Shown here: positions 41,009-41,148 of the stretch, one piece after another
Position numbering within the stretch: the stretch's first letter is position 1
Layout: each line of letters begins with the position of its first letter
From: an uncultured Nitrospiraceae bacterium
Lineage (GTDB): Bacteria; Nitrospirota; Thermodesulfovibrionia; Thermodesulfovibrionales; Dissulfurispiraceae
DNA: 41,148 nt
Direction: 5' to 3'
NCBI GenBank assembly: GCA_903822005.1
Contig: CAIJNL010000022.1
Coordinates: 1 to 41,148 of the forward strand
The notes under the pieces: model-generated
Told to the model about the DNA's origin: nothing
What the model saw: only the letters and a program-made list of their open reading frames with translations
Databases searched by the model: none
Program-made: the position numbers and the translations under genes

Positions 41009-41148
41009 TGTTACGTCCCAGCCACTCGGTACCGATTTTAGGGGGGCAAATCCCACCTAACCGGTACCAGTTCTAAGGTATCCAATCCCACCAAAACGAG
41101 ACCAGTTTATCAGGGTTTAATCCCAGGCAAACGAGACCACCTGTAAGA
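41009..41148. mobile_element. IS21-family insertion sequence, one end with multiple terminal repeats
   Basis: The element begins TGTTACGTCCCAGCC at 41009. It then shows imperfect copies of a unit of about 35 bases: GGTACCGATTTTA...AATCCCACC, GGTACCAGTTCTA...AATCCCACC, GAGACCAGTTTAT...AATCCCAGG, and a further GAGACCA start. A 5'-TG tip followed by repeated internal sites is the typical terminal structure of IS21-family elements, where they bind the IstA transposase. The istAB genes lie beyond the window. Confidence 0.75.

Noticed and set aside
1-41148. CRISPR arrays
   Set aside because: No regularly spaced repeats with unique spacers were seen; the only repeated arrays are the tRNA copies and the IS21 terminal units.

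Overview
The window looks like chromosomal DNA from a Gram-negative bacterium of the Nitrospirota/Desulfobacterota type. It carries LptE, a full type IV pilus chemosensory module, CcdA, RemA and an efp-accB-accC operon, with many TTG starts and tightly overlapping genes. The order rpmH-yidD-yidC-mnmE is present, but rnpA is missing from its usual place. That fits lineages, including some Nitrospirota, known to use a protein-only RNase P (HARP). The taxonomic call is an inference. The window is bounded by mobile-element ends: an IS3-type right end at 1-141 and an IS21-type left end from 41009. This is the usual look of a contig that breaks at repeats.

Layout. (1) 142-5256 is an accessory region anchored on a tRNA-Leu(CAA) gene (842-928). 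The 3' part of this tRNA is repeated three more times downstream in direct orientation (1789-1822, 2556-2589, 5189-5256). The copies divide the DNA into three small cassettes: an AbrB/PIN toxin-antitoxin pair; a lone PduL-type phosphotransacylase with its own promoter and terminator; and an AT-rich block with an FRG-domain protein, a small partner and a secreted protein. I see no integrase. (2) 5357-16305 is mostly housekeeping: a deoxyhypusine-synthase-like conserved protein, rpsT, a hybrid sensor kinase, holA-lptE-leuS, ccdA-moaB-MOSC, and a parvulin-type lipoprotein. (3) 16749-20182 is the mnmE-yidC-yidD-rpmH cluster. (4) 20435-28583 is a type IV pilus control module: PilB motor ATPase, a PilJ-like receptor, and a convergent operon for a REC-PATAN regulator, a PilG-like receiver, a CheW-like adaptor and a ChpA/PilL-like hybrid kinase. 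(5) 28716-38529 is a long run of minus-strand core genes: yacP-like NYN nuclease, PAP2 phosphatase, DUF167, yicC, remA, gmk, rpoZ, coaBC, a TPR protein, pepP, then efp, accB, accC, thiE. (6) 38618-41148 is a second accessory stretch: a RelE-like/XRE/DUF6941-like three-gene operon, a HigA-type regulator without a visible toxin, and a DUF4145 gene cut off by the IS21-type element.

How the parts fit. The pilus module joins an extension motor to a chemosensory pathway whose outputs are stand-alone receivers and a PATAN-domain regulator, the class known in cyanobacteria to contact pilus motor proteins. The core operon links phospholipid, CoA and fatty-acid precursor synthesis (coaBC, accB, accC) with translation and RNA metabolism (efp, yicC, gmk, rpoZ). 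The most unusual structure is the tRNA-Leu array of short integrase-less cassettes, followed by the missing rnpA, a probable AUU start codon on the YacP-like gene and the three-gene toxin-antitoxin operon.
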